Positions 60,293 to 64,000 of a DNA stretch of 64,000 nucleotides are shown in pieces. The first letter of the stretch is position 1, and the number at the start of each line of letters is the position of its first letter. The notes under the pieces were generated by a model. That model worked only from the letters and a program-made list of their open reading frames with translations, did no database searches and was not told the DNA's origin. Source of the DNA: a bacterium (GTDB lineage: Bacteria; SZUA-182; DTGQ01); the NCBI GenBank assembly GCA_040755755.1, contig JBFLZW010000001.1:1-64000 (forward strand). The letters are read 5' to 3'. The translations under genes and the position numbers were made by a program.

Positions 60293-61354
60293 TTATCGAG
60301 TCTGGAAAAACTGATTGAACCAGGGGAGCAACTGGTCGCCGTAGAACCGATGGCCGCCCTCTCTGATGACCAGTTTTACCTTGTCTGCATTTCCCGACCG
60401 GGTGTAGGCATTGTTAACCTGCTCGAAAGCTGTCCTGGCCATTTCAGTCGGAAATTCCCGATCGGGGGTTCCGTGCTCGATGAGTAATGGCCGGGGAGCA
60501 ATCAGGGCTGCCACGTCGGCCAGTTCGCCAAAGGTTTTGATGCCGGGGATATAGTTGTCGGTACTCTGGCGCACGGCCATGATCGTTCCCTCGTAAGTGC
60601 CAAAATAGCAACTGATATAGGAAAGCTTGATTCTCTCGTCGATGGCGGAAAGGTAAAGAGCGAGTCCTCCGCCCATGGACCATCCAACTACGCCGATCCG
60701 GTCAGGATCGGCCTGATCGTGATTTCGCAGGAAGGTGATGCATCGCAGCATGTCACTCAGCCTCTCTCCGGTCAGAGATTTCCCGATCAGCAGAAGATTC
60801 AGCCCTGCCGGATCTTCAAGCCGCCATATATCCTGTGAGTACCGGACATCGGGAATAAGCGCCATATAGCCATTATTGACCAGGGTATATCCATAATTAA
60901 TATTGAACGGAGATGGAGTTATGCCGGCAACATTTTCCTTGGTGGAATGGTGGCCGTGAATGCACAGGGCGGCTGGCAGTTTCCGGGAAGTTGAGGATTT
61001 GGGGATAAGCAGATAGGCAGCCAGAGGTTCACTGTTTCCCTCGCCGGTAAACTCCAGGAGTTGCTCCGTGTAGGTCGCATGATCGGTTGTTTTCTGGATC
61101 TGAATGCGGGACCAGGCTGTAGCTCCCGATGGATTCAGGATCGCTTTCAGCTTCTTTCGCTGCATGGTTTGCTGGGAGACAAATCCGTTGAGAGCGGCCT
61201 GGTAGAGGCTGTATTTGCCCTCAATCAAAACTCCCAGGCCAAAGGCGATTATTGCCAGGAGAAGAGACAGACCGGTCAGGCCGGTCCTGGGTTTTGGGGT
61301 TGCCGAAGTTTTCTGGTGGTCTTCTTTTTTCAATTTTTTCCCATTCCTTTTCAA
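60293..61354 (-). CDS. Membrane-anchored alpha/beta hydrolase
   Basis: 353 residues: an N-terminal basic segment and transmembrane anchor (about 28-46), then an alpha/beta hydrolase domain. The nucleophile is Ser226 in GWSMGGG. The acid is likely the Asp in HGTPDREFP and the base His in GGHRFYGD near the C-terminus. HGHHSTKEN forms the oxyanion-hole loop. It resembles the dienelactone-hydrolase/acetyl-esterase type, exposed outside the inner membrane. The substrate is unknown. Confidence 0.88.
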   Translation of the reverse strand: MKRNGKKLKKEDHQKTSATPKPRTGLTGLSLLLAIIAFGLGVLIEGKYSLYQAALNGFVSQQTMQRKKLKAILNPSGATAWSRIQIQKTTDHATYTEQLLEFTGEGNSEPLAAYLLIPKSSTSRKLPAALCIHGHHSTKENVAGITPSPFNINYGYTLVNNGYMALIPDVRYSQDIWRLEDPAGLNLLLIGKSLTGERLSDMLRCITFLRNHDQADPDRIGVVGWSMGGGLALYLSAIDERIKLSYISCYFGTYEGTIMAVRQSTDNYIPGIKTFGELADVAALIAPRPLLIEHGTPDREFPTEMARTAFEQVNNAYTRSGNADKVKLVIREGGHRFYGDQLLPWFNQFFQTR

Positions 61355-61635
61355 GATTAACCACGATCAATAACTATATCAGAAAACGATGAGCAAGACA
61401 AATTGATTTTTTTCTCTTCTGTCCTGCTATTTCTTTAACATAAAATCAGTGCTGAATTCGGCAAAGAATTGCATACCCTTCTCCAGTGTTTTGATTATTG
61501 CTTTTTTCCCCGATTGCTGATAGAATAGCAAAAGCGCAGCAAATTATATAAGGAAAACAATCAACTATAGACTCTCACCGGGACCTCAGCGGGGTTTTTC
61601 ACTTTTTTCGGCTCATTTGGGTTGTGGTGTACTAT

Positions 61636-62688
61636 ATGCAGAATTGGGAAACTTTACGGCGATCAAGGATTGAGAACATTCTGATAATCCGGTTGTGGTC
61701 GGCGGCTGAGATTCTGGCTGCTACTCCGCTGGCCAGAGTTCTTCGGGATTGCTTCCCTGAAGCCCGCATCAGTTTTTTGCTGGAAGAAAGGTTCTCGGAG
61801 CTTTTAGCAGGCTGTCCCTTTATCGATCAAATCATCTCCTGGCGGGTACGGGGAGAGCAGCAGACGATAAAAGAATTTTTTGATCTCTACCGGAAAGTAA
61901 AAAAGCAGCACTATGATATAATTATCGACTTGCAGGGAGAAAAGCGAAGCCGTCTGCTCACCTTTTTAAGTCGCGCTGGGTTCCGGATAGGATACGAATC
62001 GCCGGACCGGGGCGGCAAAGCCTATAACATCAGGCGGGAGGTTTCCCCAATCAAGAAGCACCTGGTTTTATCCTATCTTGATCTGGTCAGGGAATTGATA
62101 GGATGCAGCGGCAACCCTTTGGATTTAAGCCTGTTTGTGGCCCAGGACAGGGAGAACCAGACAGTGCCGGCAGCTCAGGATATCCCTGAGGGGGGAAAAA
62201 GAGTCCTGATCCATCCTGCGGGGGAAAGACCAGCCGAGGTCTGGCCAGGCGAGAAATTTGCCCAGTTGGCAGACCGCCTCATTCAGGAATATGGAGTCAA
62301 TATCATCATTGCAGGTTCGGATGAGGATGGAGACCGCGAAAGGGTCAAACAGATCAGCCAGTTGATGTCACTGGCGGGCCATATAACTTATCATTCTACC
62401 TGGCGGCAGTTAATCTCTCTGCTGAATACCGTGGATATTTTCGTCGGTCACGACAGCGGCCCGATGCATATAGCCGCTGCCTTGGGGAAGCGGGTAGTGG
62501 CCCTGTTCGGGCCTTCTGATCCCAGGGTGCGGCATCCCTGGGGAAGCGGGCATGAAGTGGTCTGGCATCAGTTCCCCTGTTCTCCCTGTGACCGGAATGA
62601 CTGCTTCAAGGGAGCGGGAGGTTGTATGGCCAGCATCGAAGTAGCCGAGGTGCTGGAGGCAGTGGCTGGATTTTTGAGCAATGCATAA
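61636..62688 (+). CDS. Glycosyltransferase family 9 (heptosyltransferase-like)
   Basis: 350 residues from the ATG at 61636 (a GTG lies 12 bp upstream; neither has a strong ribosome-binding site). GT-B fold: N-terminal RRSRIENILIIRLWSAAEILAATPLA, middle YDIIIDLQGEKRSRLL and the nucleotide-sugar block FVGHDSGPMHIAAALGKRVVALFGPSDP. GT9 enzymes add heptose or related sugars to the LPS core, which fits the other outer-membrane genes. The 270-bp gap before it contains no gene. Confidence 0.9.
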   Translation: MQNWETLRRSRIENILIIRLWSAAEILAATPLARVLRDCFPEARISFLLEERFSELLAGCPFIDQIISWRVRGEQQTIKEFFDLYRKVKKQHYDIIIDLQGEKRSRLLTFLSRAGFRIGYESPDRGGKAYNIRREVSPIKKHLVLSYLDLVRELIGCSGNPLDLSLFVAQDRENQTVPAAQDIPEGGKRVLIHPAGERPAEVWPGEKFAQLADRLIQEYGVNIIIAGSDEDGDRERVKQISQLMSLAGHITYHSTWRQLISLLNTVDIFVGHDSGPMHIAAALGKRVVALFGPSDPRVRHPWGSGHEVVWHQFPCSPCDRNDCFKGAGGCMASIEVAEVLEAVAGFLSNA

Positions 62689-62816
62689 GCAGTCAAAATT
62701 TTAAAGATAAAAGACAGAAGACAAAAGACAAAGATATCACCAAAGACACAGAGGCACAGAGAAAAGGAGAGAGTTACAAATTCCTGTGTCTTTGACATAA
62801 ATGCGGGGAGAAAGAG

Positions 62817-63521
62817 ATGGGGCAAAAGATTATTCTCGTATTGGATTCAAATCCGACCATTCAAAAGATTATCGGATTGGCCTTTGCTGACACTGAATAC
62901 CAGGCCATATCCCTGAATGTGAATCTGGCTTCAGCCGAGGATGCTCTGGAAAAAATTCATAACATTTCGCCCCACATGATTCTCCTGGATATGGATCTGC
63001 CTGGCATTGGAGGGAAGAACCTCTGCAGGAAAATTAAAGAGGATCCCTCTTTGACCCATTTGCCGGTGATTTTACTGGTTCGGGAGCTTGACAGATACCC
63101 GCTCGAAAATTTTCAGGAGTATGGCCCGGCAAGGGTCCTGGGAAAGCCCTTTGAATCCGCTGATCTGATCCGGGTGGTGGATGAGTGCTTCCATCCGGAT
63201 AAGCGGGGAGATACTGCCGACCGGCTGCCGCCGGCCGTAAGCCTCGATGTTGAGAAGTGGCTTCGTCAGGTTATCGAAGACAAGGTGGAAGAATTCCTCC
63301 AGGCTCATCTGGAAGAAATCATTGCTGACCGGGTGGACAGGTTTCTGCAAGGTGATTCCTGTTCCCGCCAGCTTCAGGCAATTTTCACCGAGGAAGGCGT
63401 TACCCGGCGCATCATGGAGAATTCTAAAAATATCATTGAAAATATTGCCGGAAAGGTTGTCCCTGAGCAGGCCAGGGTGATGATTCAACGGGAAATTGAT
63501 CGGATTAAAAATGGCGGATAA
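62817..63521 (+). CDS. CheY-like receiver domain with helical tail
   Basis: 234 residues: a receiver domain at 1-125 with phospho-acceptor Asp58 (ILLDMDLPG) and Lys110 (LGKPF). The N-terminal acidic pair is reduced to one Asp (VLDSN), so phosphorylation may be weak. The C-terminal 100 residues are predicted helices ([38 protein letters not shown]). No output domain is recognised. It lies 83 bp upstream of valS. The kinase is unknown. Confidence 0.85.
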   Translation: MGQKIILVLDSNPTIQKIIGLAFADTEYQAISLNVNLASAEDALEKIHNISPHMILLDMDLPGIGGKNLCRKIKEDPSLTHLPVILLVRELDRYPLENFQEYGPARVLGKPFESADLIRVVDECFHPDKRGDTADRLPPAVSLDVEKWLRQVIEDKVEEFLQAHLEEIIADRVDRFLQGDSCSRQLQAIFTEEGVTRRIMENSKNIIENIAGKVVPEQARVMIQREIDRIKNGG

Positions 63522-63527
63522 CCTTAA

Positions 63528-63561
63528 TCAGGAGCCAGAAGCCAGGAGCCAGAAGAAAAGC
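63528..63561. repeat. Half copy of the GGAGTCAG-type repeat
   Basis: AGGAGCCAGAA units repeated between the receiver gene and valS match the left arm of the 46634 and 26768 elements (GAGCCAGAA). No right arm follows in the same arrangement. Confidence 0.55.
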
Positions 63562-63603
63562 ATGAATTCTGAATTTCGAACCAGAGGAGGACAATTACTT
63601 TTT

Positions 63604-64000
63604 ATGGAGAACGAATCCTTATCGAAAGCATATAACCCCCAGGATATCGAAGGGAAATGGTTTACCTTCTGGATGGAGAATGGCTTCTTCAAACCCGACA
63701 TGGAAGACCCGGGCAGGGAAACCTATTCGATCGTCATTCCTCCTCCGAATATTACCGGATCACTGCATATCGGACATGCCTTGAATAACACCCTGCAGGA
63801 TATTCTCATCCGGTGGAACCGTCTTTCGGGGAAGAATACCCTGTGGCAACTGGGCATCGATCATGCCGGCATAGCCACCCAGAACGTGGTCGAGCGGCAG
63901 TTGGCCGCTGAAGGGCTGCGCAAGGAAGACCTTGGCCGGGAGGCCTTTGTTCAGAGGGTCTGGAAATGGAAAGGCGAGTCGGGCGGCACGATTGTCGAGC
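63604..64000 (+). CDS. valS: Valyl-tRNA synthetase (N-terminal part; truncated by window end)
   Basis: The 132 residues in the window match the class I valine synthetase start: the [10 protein letters not shown] region, [15 protein letters not shown] with HIGH at 55-58, and [17 protein letters not shown]. The gene runs off the edge, so its length and C-terminus cannot be judged. GAGGAGG lies about 13 bases before the ATG. Confidence 0.96.
   Translation, partial: MENESLSKAYNPQDIEGKWFTFWMENGFFKPDMEDPGRETYSIVIPPPNITGSLHIGHALNNTLQDILIRWNRLSGKNTLWQLGIDHAGIATQNVVERQLAAEGLRKEDLGREAFVQRVWKWKGESGGTIVE

Overview
The window looks like a chromosomal segment of a Gram-negative bacterium with moderate GC (I judge about half; not computed). 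Outer-membrane features include Slp- and LptM-like lipoproteins, a LolA-like protein next to a predicted beta-barrel, and lipoprotein enzymes. The gene order xerC-hslV-hslU-argD-argF-argG-argH-lptM-lysA-dapF-dapA-dapB, a NikKLMQO-type nickel importer, bacillithiol genes (bshB1/bshC), B12-radical SAM enzymes, and MopE-like, cohesin and dockerin modules suggest a deltaproteobacteria-like (Desulfobacterota) or related uncultivated lineage. This placement is inference; no rRNA or tRNA gene was seen.

Layout. 1-16053: a minus-strand arginine/lysine operon headed by xerC and hslVU. Between argG and argH lies about 3.3 kb of accessory DNA: a truncated Rpn-type nuclease, an unrecognised protein, a DUF4160/DUF2442 pair and an archaeal-type ATPase. 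A HicB-like and a nucleotidyltransferase gene sit inside the dap cluster. A 58-residue LptM-like lipoprotein gene fills the gap between argH and lysA and overlaps both. 16702-23017 (+): a 1642-residue secreted protein with three beta-propeller blocks separated by Kazal-like modules and ending in cohesin-like and dockerin-like modules, a small coiled-coil membrane protein, and an MNT/HEPN pair.

23050-37416 (-): the most interesting region, an unbroken 13-gene lipid or polyketide-like cluster. It holds a KASIII-like enzyme, a LolD/FtsX-type ABC pair, a methyltransferase, a crotonase, a B12-binding radical SAM enzyme, an ACP, a FabF-like KS, a nitroreductase, a LolA-like protein, an outer-membrane protein, a FabD-like acyltransferase and a 3-hydroxyacyl-CoA dehydrogenase. 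It seems to encode both synthesis and export of an acyl product to the outer membrane. A 274-bp MITE-like element with perfect 18-bp terminal inverted repeats and a 10-bp target duplication has inserted exactly between two of its genes.

37971-48445: a secreted subtilase, rlmN, a Gly/Tyr-rich secreted protein, a decayed MntA/HepT module, a sulfatase-TPR lipoprotein, bshB1, a short bshC and a small hypothetical gene. 48700-48911 is a candidate structured RNA ending in an intrinsic terminator. 49075-51565 (+): an aminotransferase and three small genes. 51742-56855 (-): a nickel ECF transporter operon whose two ATPases carry Cys-rich tails. 57276-64000: Slp, a LexA-like repressor with a perfect palindrome inside an apparently leaderless promoter, an FmdB-type zinc ribbon, a second Gly/Tyr-rich protein paralogous to the one at 41264-42115, an anchored alpha/beta hydrolase, a GT9 glycosyltransferase, a receiver-domain protein and the start of valS. 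Two families of intergenic inverted repeats recur through the window.
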